Part shown: piece after piece, positions 40,701 through 47,883 of the stretch
Position numbering within the stretch: the stretch's first letter is position 1
Layout: every line of letters starts with the position of its first letter
Assembly (NCBI RefSeq): GCF_000021805.1
Contig: NC_011726.1
Location: forward strand, 3,132,097-3,196,096
Reading direction: 5' to 3'
Origin: Rippkaea orientalis PCC 8801
GTDB lineage: Bacteria > Cyanobacteriota > Cyanobacteriia > Cyanobacteriales > Microcystaceae
DNA: 64,000 nt
The notes under the pieces: generated by a model
What the model saw: only the letters and a program-made list of their open reading frames with translations
What the model was told of the DNA's origin: nothing
Databases searched by the model: none
Translations under genes and position numbers: made by a program

Positions 40701-42107
40701 TCGTTACAAGCCATTCAATTAGTCTCAAAAATCTCAATGATGACTCAGTGCGATATTTCCGTTAAATTCTTATTTCTTAAGCCAACAATTGCCGAATTTA
40801 GTCAAGTTATTGAACAACACCAAAAGAAACTTAGCCATTCTTCTAATACCATGAATATTGTTACTAAAATAAAACCTTTACCCGAACTTTCTCCCTTTGT
40901 TAAAGTCGAAAATCGGTCTTTATTATCATTGCTAATTACGGGAAAAATTGCTCCCATTGACTGTGCTGCTCTTACCTATTTTCCCACCCTTGATTTTCAC
41001 TATCTGGAAAAAATTGGCTGGACTCCTGACACATTCATCGAAGAATTTTGCGATAACTTACCTATCGTTGATAGTATTTTAGAAACCCAGTTAGGACGGA
41101 TCGCTGTCATTTCTTTACCTCGCTTTGTTTATCAGCTATATCAAGATCAAACAGACACCGTTAATGTTATTATTGAAGCCCTAGAAATAGCTAAGCAAAT
41201 CGGAGCAAAAACCGTCTCTTTTACGGGATTAATTCCTTCTGCAACCGACTATGGTAAAGCCGTTTTTCAAGCCATTTCTCACCGTCAAGATTTACCCTCA
41301 ATTACCACAGGTCATGGAACAACCAGTGCTACTGTAGTATTATCGATTGAAAAGATTTTACGGCTAGGAAACCGTTATCTTGAAGACCAAAAAGTTGCCT
41401 TTCTTGGCTTAGGATCAGTGGGAATGAGTACCCTACGTTTAATGTTAAAAGGGTTGCCCCATCCTCAAGAAATAATACTTTGTGATGTTTACCATAAGCT
41501 AGATCATCTTGAAGCCATTAAAAAAGAAATTATTAAAGAGTTTAATTTTCAAGGAGATGTCCGTCTTATTTTATCTCAAAGGGATGTTCCTCAAGAAATT
41601 TATCAGGCAACTTTAATCATTGGGGCAACCAATGTAGCCGATATTTTAGACATCACTAAAATTAAACCTGGAACCCTGATTGTTGATGATTCTGCGCCCC
41701 ATTGTTTTGCCGTAGAACAAGCAATGCAACGGCTGAAAAATCAAGGCGATATTCTTTTTACCGAAGGGGGAATTTTAAAACCGTCTGAACCTATCAAACG
41801 GTTAGTTTATTTACCTAATAATATCAATAAAATTATGACACCAGAACAACGTCATGAATATCTTGATCGTGATCCGTTTAATATTACTGGATGTGTTTTG
41901 TCCAGTTTATTATCCACTCGCTTTAATCATTTAACCCCAACCATTGACTTAGTGAGGTTAGAAACTTCTTTAGACCATTATAAAGTCCTAAGACAATTAG
42001 GCTTTCAAGCAGCAGATTTATGTTGTTCAGGGGATAAATTACCCTCTGAATTAATACGAAAATTTACTGATAGCCTAGAAAGCGGTGTTACTACTTACCC
42101 CCATTGA
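37707..42107 (+). CDS. Terminal NRPS Interface-A(Asp)-T with C-terminal acyl-ACP-reductase-like domain
   Basis: A 1466-residue NRPS, the last of the line. Residues 8-430 are a degenerate condensation (interface) domain: HHxxxDG reads L149-P-S-L-S-A-D155. The A domain (450-945) has pocket D-L-T-K-L-G-H-V-G, an aspartate code; its A8 motif has KIHGFR for KIRGFR. T has Ser999 in LGGHSLQAIQ. There is no thioesterase. Residues about 1060-1466 resemble the long-chain acyl-ACP reductase (AAR) of cyanobacterial alkane synthesis: TTGHGTTSA at 1200-1208 (AAR: TTGNTHTAY), a Rossmann GLGSVG at 1234-1239, VDDSAP and FTEGG motifs in matching order, and Cys1396 in ITGCVLSSLL where AAR has its catalytic Cys (MFACFAEAML). 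It could release the peptide as an aldehyde. This similarity is from memory of the AAR sequence and needs a profile search; a generic NAD(P)-binding dehydrogenase is the alternative. Confidence 0.9.
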   Translation: MNNQNIEGFRLSPQQKNLWGLQQKLLEYNNKRELTNPYCCQAALLIQGKLNTDCLHNTLKEIVNRYDILRTNYQEIKGLKFPVQVINESLNFSWESHHPMIENPDNLDLTIEAIFEEHRTKLTKLDQISLFYSSLLTLSETEHILILSLPSLSADAQTINNLIQEIHQRNFFDGNSDEPVQYLQFSEWQNELLEEEEAAEGINYWQQQKWQSIPQLKLPFEKQSSQPFNPQIKTLNISSEITEKLKAIADSKNISLRNFLLTSWQILLSKLTGQTEIVINTAYSGRTYEELQEVLGLLTKSIPVYCSVTDPVTLEQLLMKTEQSVNAIRPWQEYYLPNENHPIAIAFEFQEYGKIEEGQEISLSLYQQYVCFDQFTVKLFVLLQQNNLTLQFYYDTNLVNSTDIDRIADSFQALLINITKSPTAKIQELKILSDRQLNQLLIEFNQTTRNHPTVDYIHQKFEQQVQQTPHQIAVVYEDQKLTYTQLNKRANQLAHYLIELGIKPDNPVPIYANRSLEIVIAMLGILKAGGAYLPIDSGLPLQGLKQRLQESKASLLITQQSLIKPQLLPNHQVIYLDKDWTTISQNSSQNPNIELTDKNLVYVIFTSGSTGQPKGVAIEHRQLLNYVHSILTKLDIPTNANFALVSTFGADLGHTCIFPTLCTGGCLHIISQERAANAKSLADYFQHHEIDCLKIVPSHLSALLSADPQASILPRQRLILGGEASPWTLIDQIRQKAPNCRIFNHYGPTETTVGATTFAIDQTLPHPTATVPIGRPLDNIQLYVLDEQRKPVPIGVPGELYIGGSGVARGYLHRPELTAERFIDNPFNHHTPDRLYKTGDRVRYLPDGNLEFLGRFDNQVKIHGFRIELGEIEAILSQHPQISQVAVIASKDNSGDRRLVSYIVPQNATTNETQWRSFLQEKLPDYMIPSIFVELKTMPLTQNGKIDRHNLPDPAIKNATNFVAPRTSIEVQLAEIWSEILGIKKIGIHDNFFALGGHSLQAIQLVSKISMMTQCDISVKFLFLKPTIAEFSQVIEQHQKKLSHSSNTMNIVTKIKPLPELSPFVKVENRSLLSLLITGKIAPIDCAALTYFPTLDFHYLEKIGWTPDTFIEEFCDNLPIVDSILETQLGRIAVISLPRFVYQLYQDQTDTVNVIIEALEIAKQIGAKTVSFTGLIPSATDYGKAVFQAISHRQDLPSITTGHGTTSATVVLSIEKILRLGNRYLEDQKVAFLGLGSVGMSTLRLMLKGLPHPQEIILCDVYHKLDHLEAIKKEIIKEFNFQGDVRLILSQRDVPQEIYQATLIIGATNVADILDITKIKPGTLIVDDSAPHCFAVEQAMQRLKNQGDILFTEGGILKPSEPIKRLVYLPNNINKIMTPEQRHEYLDRDPFNITGCVLSSLLSTRFNHLTPTIDLVRLETSLDHYKVLRQLGFQAADLCCSGDKLPSELIRKFTDSLESGVTTYPH

Positions 42108-42130
42108 TAATCGATCTGGTTTATTAATAG

Positions 42131-43816
42131 ATGAAAATTGCGATCGCTCAACTCAATCCGACCATTGGAGATCTGGTTAATAATGCTCATAAGATTCTCA
42201 ATGCAGCTAACCTCGCAGCAAGTCAAAATGTGCGATTATTATTAACCCCTGAATTATCTTTATGTGGGTATCCTCCCCGTGATCTTTTGCTATATCCGAG
42301 TTTTATTAAATCTTTGACCCTTGAATTACAAGAACTCGCTCAAAAATTACCGTCTCAACTAGCTGTTTTGGTGGGAACAGTTACCCCAAATAATGCTGCC
42401 GCTATCAACGGCGAAAAACCCTTATTTAATAGTGCAGCTTTGTTAGAAAATGGCGAGGTGAAACAACTTTTTCATAAATGTCTGTTACCGAATTATGATG
42501 TCTTTGATGAACATCGTTATTTTGAATCAGGAAAACAGCCTAATTATTTTGAATTATTTCTTGATGATCACTCCTCTGAACCGATTAAAATTGGTGTGAC
42601 AATTTGTGAAGATTTATGGAATGATGAACAATTTTGGCAGAAACGTCACTATCAACAAAATCCGATTAAAACCTTAGCGAATTTAGGAGTTGATTTAATT
42701 GTTAATTTATCCGCTTCTCCCTATTATCTCGCCAAACCCAAGCTGAGAGAAACCATGCTTCAACATACCAGCAAATATTATCAAATTCCTTTAATTTATG
42801 TCAATCAAATTGGAGGGAACGATGAACTCATTTTTGATGGAAATAGTTTTGTAGTTAACGAACATGGAGAAATCGTTTTAAAAGCTAAGTCGTTTGCAGA
42901 AGATGTTAAGATTTTTACCTGGAACAAAAGCTTTAAAAAGATTGTCCTAGCATCAGTTAATAATTTTCCTAATACAGAAGAAGAAGAAATTTGGTCAGCC
43001 TTGGTTTTAGGAGTCAAAGACTATGCTCAAAAATGCCAATTTTCTAAAGTTATTTTAGGATTAAGTGGAGGAATTGACTCTGCTTTAGTCGCTGCGATCG
43101 CTACTGAAGCCATCGGTGCCAATAATGTTTTAGGCATCTTAATGCCCTCTCCCTACAGTTCGGATCATTCCCTAAAAGATGCTGAAAAATTAGTGAAAAA
43201 TTTAGGAATCAATCATCAAACTTTGCCAATTTCTGGTATAATGAAAACTTATGATAACTTACTCAATCCCTTATTTTCAGGGACACAATTTGGCATAGCA
43301 GAAGAAAATTTACAAGCTCGTATTAGAGGCAACTTATTAATGGCTATAGCCAATAAATTCGGTTATTTATTGCTATCAACAGGGAATAAATCAGAAATAG
43401 CAGTGGGTTATTGTACCTTATACGGGGATATGAATGGCGGATTAGCGGTGATTGCTGATGTCCCAAAAACCCGTGTCTTTTCCTTGTGTCATTGGCTAAA
43501 TCGTCATCAAGAAATTATTCCCCATAATATTTTAATTAAACCCCCCAGTGCGGAACTAAAACCCAACCAAACCGATCAAGATTCCTTGCCTCCCTATGAA
43601 ATTCTCGATGAAATTTTAGAACGCAGAATTAATCATCATCAATCTTTTGATGAGATTTGTGAGGCAGGATTTAACGCTAATATCGTTCAAAAAGTTTTAA
43701 AATTAGTTGCTCGCGCTGAGTTTAAGCGAAAACAAGCCCCTTTAGTACTAAAAGTTACTGATAAAGCCTTTGGAACGGGTTGGCGAATGCCTATTGCTAG
43801 TCAAATCAGTCCCTAA
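42131..43816 (+). CDS. nadE: Glutamine-dependent NAD+ synthetase
   Basis: A 561-residue protein of the size usual for cyanobacterial glutamine-dependent NAD+ synthetase. The N-terminal half is a nitrilase-type glutaminase with Cys159 in TICEDLW and Glu in LTPELSLCGYPPRD. The C-terminal half is the ATP-pyrophosphatase synthetase with SGGIDS at 312-317 and the FGTGWRMPI tail. It catalyses ATP-dependent amidation of deamido-NAD to NAD+ in the cytosol. It starts 23 bp after the NRPS ending in a putative NAD(P)H-using reductase, so it may share that transcript, but it is a housekeeping enzyme and the link may be chance. The 318-bp gap after it has no gene. Confidence 0.97.
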   Translation: MKIAIAQLNPTIGDLVNNAHKILNAANLAASQNVRLLLTPELSLCGYPPRDLLLYPSFIKSLTLELQELAQKLPSQLAVLVGTVTPNNAAAINGEKPLFNSAALLENGEVKQLFHKCLLPNYDVFDEHRYFESGKQPNYFELFLDDHSSEPIKIGVTICEDLWNDEQFWQKRHYQQNPIKTLANLGVDLIVNLSASPYYLAKPKLRETMLQHTSKYYQIPLIYVNQIGGNDELIFDGNSFVVNEHGEIVLKAKSFAEDVKIFTWNKSFKKIVLASVNNFPNTEEEEIWSALVLGVKDYAQKCQFSKVILGLSGGIDSALVAAIATEAIGANNVLGILMPSPYSSDHSLKDAEKLVKNLGINHQTLPISGIMKTYDNLLNPLFSGTQFGIAEENLQARIRGNLLMAIANKFGYLLLSTGNKSEIAVGYCTLYGDMNGGLAVIADVPKTRVFSLCHWLNRHQEIIPHNILIKPPSAELKPNQTDQDSLPPYEILDEILERRINHHQSFDEICEAGFNANIVQKVLKLVARAEFKRKQAPLVLKVTDKAFGTGWRMPIASQISP

Positions 43817-43969
43817 CTCATAAGTATTCTCAACAAGAAAGCAACTAAGGGGACAAAAGCTAGAAGATAAAGCAACTCTGGAGGCTATACAAGATAGTTT
43901 CCTCTTCTCTAAGTCAAAAAGATTATTAATAAGCCTTGCTTTTTGCCGAACTATGTATTAGATTTTATT

Positions 43970-43988
43970 GCATATCTTTATCATTAAC
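43970..43988. promoter_or_regulatory. Weak Fur-box-like site upstream of the TonB-like gene
   Basis: The reverse complement, GTTAATGATAAAGATATGC, matches the 19-bp Fur consensus GATAATGATAATCATTATC at 13 positions by hand count. It lies about 150 bp before the TonB-like gene that opens the uptake locus, a sensible place for iron control. The match is imperfect in AT-rich DNA, so it could be chance. Confidence 0.35.
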
Positions 43989-44009
43989 TGGGATAAGTTA
44001 GGCAACCAT

Positions 44010-44080
44010 AGCAGTCAATTAAGACACTCACTGCCCTTAAAACCCAGTCAAAAGGTCACTTTGACCCCTGAGTGTTGCCT
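44010..44080 (+). other. Nested inverted-repeat (leader RNA structure?) upstream of TonB-like gene
   Basis: Three complementary pairs are nested: AGGCAAC (44010-44016) with GTTGCCT (44074-44080), CACTCA (44025-44030) with TGAGTG (44069-44074), and GTCAAA (44047-44052) with TTTGAC (44060-44065). The 3' arms are almost contiguous while the 5' arms are spaced out, so a folded RNA would have large 5' bulges. There is no T-run, so it does not look like a terminator. It sits 55 bp before the TonB-like start and could be a leader element or an old palindromic insertion. Confidence 0.35.
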
Positions 44081-44134
44081 TCATTTATCCAAGTTAATGA
44101 TGAAATTTGACGAGAATTTGGGATCGTGTTGGCC

Positions 44135-45721
44135 ATGAGTCTTTCTAATTTGTGTATTGAACAGCGTAATCAAGAAAAAGAAGTCCTCAAAAAGTTCATC
44201 CTCTATGGACTCGCAGGTTCAGTTGCGCTGCATGGGTTACTGATATTAAGTCTCAAATGGCTACCAACCAGCGAAACCATGGCAGAAGAGCCCATTGAAC
44301 TGATCATGATTGAAGAACCCCAAGCCGAAATAGAGCCCCCAAAACCCGAACCCGAACCGAAATTAGAAACTAAATTAACCCCAGACCCCTTACCCCAACT
44401 CGAACAGCCAAACATCGAGCAATTTCAAGCCAGTTCTCAAATATCGTCAAATCCCGTGGCTCAACCCTTGCCACCCATGGCTATCCCCTCCCAACCCGCG
44501 CAAGACACCTCAGCCCCTGAACCTGCCCCTGCCATTGAACCCCCCGTTGAACCTCTCCCTAACCCTGACCCTCAACCGGCTGCGTCCCTTCCCGAACCGG
44601 TCACCTCAGCCCCTCCCACTCTTCCCAAAGAACCTGTTCAAGCCCAAACCACTCCTGAAACACCTACCCCAGAGACAACCGTCGCCGTCGCAGAACCCAC
44701 CATGAGTCGTTCTGTGCCCAACCGTCCAAGCCTTCCCGCTAACCCCTTAACCGCAGCTACAGAAACCATCAAAAACCTAGGCGATCCCCTACGGGGGAAT
44801 CCTAGCTCTAATGCCCCAGAAACGGGCAATCCGTCAGGAAATCCCAGTAATCCAGGGGGAGTTGCTGCCAATCGTTCCCGACCCGGTGGCGGCGCAGCTA
44901 GAACCCAAGCTCTCAGTTCTAACCCTGGCGGCGGGTTAGGACAGCTAAGAAGTGGTCTACAAGGCGGCACGGGAACTGGAAGCACTAGGGGGACGGGAAA
45001 GGGAACTGGCAGTAGTACGGGAAGCGGTTCAAACCCCGGAAACCCTGGTAATGGGTCTGCTGCTGCCAATCGGGCTGCTCCAGGTCGTCCTGGCAATTCT
45101 CAGGAACTTAGTACCTCCGGGGCAGGGTGTACAGCCCCGGCTAAGCCCAATTTTCCCACCGCTTTAGCCAATAAAGGCATTGAAGCCCGACCCGTGGTAG
45201 AAGTGATCACCAATGCCAGTGGTAAGGTGATTACTGCCAATATTCGGTCATCGAGTGGCTATCCCCAGTTAGATCAATTGGCCATCAATACGGCTAAAAA
45301 TGTTCGCTGTCCATCAGGGAATAGAGGAAGAAAACTCCAACTAGCTATCACTTTTGCCCAACAGGGCAGCACCTTAGAACAAGAAGCCCGACAACGACAA
45401 GCAGAACTCGAACGGCAGCGACAGGAAAAAGAACGACAAGAAGCTGCCCGACGACAAGCAGAAATCGAACAACAGCGACAAGCAGAAGCGCAACGACGCG
45501 CAGAAGCCGAACGACAACGACAAGAAGAAGCAAAACGACAAGCAGAGGAGGAAAGACAGCGTAAAGAACAAGAAAGACAAGCAGAAGCCGAACGACAGCG
45601 ACAAGCGGAGTTAGAACAGCAACGTCAGCAGGAATTACAGCCCAAACCAGAATTAACTCCTGAACCTGAACCTCCCACAACGGAATTACCGCCCCTAGAC
45701 CCCGTTCCTTCCGTTGAATAA
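44135..45721 (+). CDS. TonB-like energy transducer with C-terminal coiled-coil tail
   Basis: About 528 residues from ATG 44135; a GTG at 44126 would add three residues. The layout is: short cytoplasmic start, one membrane helix (about 18-40, FILYGLAGSVALHGLLIL), a Pro/Glu-rich periplasmic spacer (about 50-200), a Gly/Asn/Ser-rich stretch (220-320), and a TonB-type C-terminal domain (about 330-408) with ARPVVEVITNASGKV and SSGYPQLDQLA motifs. In classical TonB this domain ends the protein. Here about 115 more residues follow, an Arg/Gln/Glu-rich coiled coil (repeated ERQRQ and RRQAE patterns) and a Pro-rich end. It should couple inner-membrane energy to outer-membrane receptors such as the one at 50923-53400. 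It starts the uptake locus, 87 bp before the MORN gene. No ExbB/ExbD are in the window. Confidence 0.88.
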   Translation: MSLSNLCIEQRNQEKEVLKKFILYGLAGSVALHGLLILSLKWLPTSETMAEEPIELIMIEEPQAEIEPPKPEPEPKLETKLTPDPLPQLEQPNIEQFQASSQISSNPVAQPLPPMAIPSQPAQDTSAPEPAPAIEPPVEPLPNPDPQPAASLPEPVTSAPPTLPKEPVQAQTTPETPTPETTVAVAEPTMSRSVPNRPSLPANPLTAATETIKNLGDPLRGNPSSNAPETGNPSGNPSNPGGVAANRSRPGGGAARTQALSSNPGGGLGQLRSGLQGGTGTGSTRGTGKGTGSSTGSGSNPGNPGNGSAAANRAAPGRPGNSQELSTSGAGCTAPAKPNFPTALANKGIEARPVVEVITNASGKVITANIRSSSGYPQLDQLAINTAKNVRCPSGNRGRKLQLAITFAQQGSTLEQEARQRQAELERQRQEKERQEAARRQAEIEQQRQAEAQRRAEAERQRQEEAKRQAEEERQRKEQERQAEAERQRQAELEQQRQQELQPKPELTPEPEPPTTELPPLDPVPSVE

Positions 45722-45808
45722 ATTGACGGATTATCCTTCAATAAAAAACTCATTTTTTCTCTTTTCTTATTTCACCGTTAAACACTCATTTATTTAGGAG
45801 ATAAACCC

Positions 45809-46861
45809 ATGAAAAAGCCAATATTAAGCAAAATTGTTCTGTCTGTTTTAATGGCTTCTACTGTTGAATTAGTCGCTAATTCAGGCGCGATCGCAGGAGT
45901 TATCACCTTACCCGATGGGGGACGCTGTGAAGGGGAAATAAAAGACGGGACTCTCAATGGATTAGTCGTCTGTAATTATGCCAATGGCGATAAATATGAA
46001 GGCAATTTTGTCAATGGCGAGAAAGAGGGACAAGGCAAGTATACCTTTGCTGAAGGAGGAAGTTATGACGGGGAATTTAGCAAAGGAAATATTACAGGCA
46101 AAGGCGTTAGACTCTATAAAAATGGCGATAAATATCAAGGAGAATTAGTCAATGGTCAACCCCATGGGGAAGGAATCTATACCTTAACCGATACAGGCAG
46201 TTATCAAGGCCAATTTATTGAGGGGGTTCCTACGGGTCAAGGGACTTTTATTTTTGCGAATGGCAATCAATGTTCTGGGCAAGTGAGTAATGGGAGTATT
46301 AACGGAAAAGGAACTTGTGAATATACCAATAAAAACCGTTATGAAGGCGAGTTAAAAGAGAGTCAACCCCATGGCAAAGGTAAATATGTTTTTGCCGAAG
46401 GAGGGAGTTATGAAGGAGAGTTTGTAGAAGGTCAATTTAATGGGACTGGGGTTCGCATTTATCCCAACAATAACCGCTATGAAGGAACCTTGAGGAATGG
46501 ACAACCAGACGGAAAAGGGAAGTATAGTTTTGCGGATGGAAATACCTATGAAGGGGACTTTAAAGAGGGTCAATTTAGTGGAAAAGGGGTTTTTACTTTT
46601 GCCAATGGCAACCGCTATCAAGGAGAGTTTAAAGACGGTAAATTTAGCGGACAAGGAGTTTATGCTTTTGTGAATGGAGATCGCTGTGAAGGGGAATTTG
46701 AAAATGGTCAATTAAATGGAAAAGGTCACTGTAAATATGCCGATGGTGAACAATATCAAGGGACTTTTCAAAATGGAGATCAACACGGTAAAGGACTGTA
46801 TATTTTTGCCGATGGAACCCAAGTCGAAGGCACTTGGGAAAATGGAAAACTAAAGCAATAA
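45809..46861 (+). CDS. Secreted MORN-repeat protein
   Basis: A 350-residue protein with a Sec-type signal peptide (charged MKKPILSK start, hydrophobic core, GAIAG cleavage region near residue 30). The rest is 13 full and one partial 23-residue MORN repeats of the form YEGEFxxGxxxGKGxYxFANG. A clear ribosome site (AGGAG at about 45798) supports the start. MORN proteins are scaffolds or bind lipid or protein surfaces; no catalytic domain is visible. It stands between the TonB-like gene and the FecCD permeases, only 5 bp before the first permease start, so it is probably co-transcribed with the iron transporter. A role in siderophore uptake at the envelope is inference only. Confidence 0.9.
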   Translation: MKKPILSKIVLSVLMASTVELVANSGAIAGVITLPDGGRCEGEIKDGTLNGLVVCNYANGDKYEGNFVNGEKEGQGKYTFAEGGSYDGEFSKGNITGKGVRLYKNGDKYQGELVNGQPHGEGIYTLTDTGSYQGQFIEGVPTGQGTFIFANGNQCSGQVSNGSINGKGTCEYTNKNRYEGELKESQPHGKGKYVFAEGGSYEGEFVEGQFNGTGVRIYPNNNRYEGTLRNGQPDGKGKYSFADGNTYEGDFKEGQFSGKGVFTFANGNRYQGEFKDGKFSGQGVYAFVNGDRCEGEFENGQLNGKGHCKYADGEQYQGTFQNGDQHGKGLYIFADGTQVEGTWENGKLKQ

Positions 46862-46866
46862 AAACG

Positions 46867-47871
46867 ATGATAATTAAACAGCGATCGCCCTCTTTGTTAT
46901 TCATGCTTTTTTGCTTAAGTGGCTGTTTTTTAATAATTGCCTTAGCCCTTAATCTTCGATTAGGAGTAACAAATATATCCTTTCTAAGCATTTATCAAGC
47001 GTTATTCGCCTTTGATGGATCAACCGAACATTTGATTATTCGTACTGTTAGATTACCGCGATCGCTAATTGCGGTATTTGTTGGGGCAGCATTAGCCGTT
47101 GCGGGGACATTAATGCAGGGAATTACCCGTAATCCTTTAGCCTCTCCCAGTATTTTAGGAATTAATGCAGGGGCAGCTTTTGCTGTTGTTTTAGCTACCT
47201 TAATCATGGCTGGTCATTCCTTAAGTCTTTATGCGGGATTTGCCTTTTTAGGAGCAGCCATAACCGCTATTTTAGTCTATAGTGTTGCGTCTTTAGGACG
47301 CGGAGGAATCACCCCTTTAAATTTAACCTTAGCGGGGGCTGCGTTAAGTGCTTTTTTTGCTTCTTTAACCAGTGGCATTTTAATTATTAGCCAACGAACT
47401 TTAGAAGAAATTCGCTTTTGGTTAGCGGGTTCAGTCACGGGACGAGATCTTGACTTATTTTTCCAAATTCTTCCTTATTTTTTAATAGGATTATTATTGG
47501 CTTTTCTGCTAGGAAAACAACTAACAATTTTAAGTTTTGGAGAAGACATCGCTCAAGGATTAGGACAAGAAACCACCTGGATAAAAAGTTTAGCAGCCAT
47601 TAGTATTGTTTTGTTAGCAGGGTCTAGTGTTGCCATTGCAGGCCCCATTAGTTTTATTGGGTTAATTATTCCTCATTTGACCCGCTTCTTAGTGGGATTA
47701 GATTATCGTTGGATTATTCCCTACAGTGCTTTATTAGGAGCAATTTTATTAGTATTTACTGATACTATTTCTCGTTTCATTATCCCCCCGCAAGAAATTC
47801 CTGTGGGGTTAGTTATGCCCCTTGTCGGAACCCCATTTTTTATCTATTTAACTCGATGGAAAGTCAAATAA
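46867..47871 (+). CDS. Iron-siderophore ABC transporter permease (FecCD family), first subunit
   Basis: About 334 residues from ATG 46867; an upstream in-frame start at 46834 would overlap the MORN gene and lacks support. The FecCD/BtuC signature is clear: RLPRSLIAVFVGAALAVAGT, ITRNPLASPSILGINAGAAF, and near the end GPISFIGLIIPHLTRFLVG with the ATPase-coupling glycine. Multiple membrane spans (about nine to ten) are evident. It should pair with the next gene to form the inner-membrane channel for an iron-siderophore complex. It is followed after 12 bp by the second permease and then the ATPase, forming one operon. Confidence 0.96.
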   Translation: MIIKQRSPSLLFMLFCLSGCFLIIALALNLRLGVTNISFLSIYQALFAFDGSTEHLIIRTVRLPRSLIAVFVGAALAVAGTLMQGITRNPLASPSILGINAGAAFAVVLATLIMAGHSLSLYAGFAFLGAAITAILVYSVASLGRGGITPLNLTLAGAALSAFFASLTSGILIISQRTLEEIRFWLAGSVTGRDLDLFFQILPYFLIGLLLAFLLGKQLTILSFGEDIAQGLGQETTWIKSLAAISIVLLAGSSVAIAGPISFIGLIIPHLTRFLVGLDYRWIIPYSALLGAILLVFTDTISRFIIPPQEIPVGLVMPLVGTPFFIYLTRWKVK

Positions 47872-47883
47872 AGGTCAATATTA

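Larger units (their letters stand above)
43817..44134. other. Intergenic region between nadE and the TonB-like gene
   Basis: About 318 bp with no convincing coding frame. It holds a Fur-box-like sequence (43970-43988) and a nested inverted-repeat structure (44010-44080), both described separately. No rho-independent terminator with a T-run was seen after nadE. Confidence 0.6.

Noticed and set aside
44638-45096. Long Pro/Leu-rich open frame on the - strand
   Set aside because: It is the antisense of the Gly/Asn/Pro-rich spacer of the TonB-like gene; composition bias removes stops and there is no family signal.
45348-45680. Open frames on the - strand (Leu/Val-rich and Phe/Leu/Ser-rich)
   Set aside because: Antisense shadows of the Gln/Arg/Glu coiled-coil repeats; low complexity only.
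45870-46850. Regular 69-bp periodicity suggestive of a tandem or CRISPR-like repeat
   Set aside because: It is the coding periodicity of 23-residue MORN repeats, degenerate at DNA level and without spacers.
46352-46991. Two open frames on the - strand
   Set aside because: Antisense of the MORN repeats and of the start of the first permease; they merely mirror the repeats.
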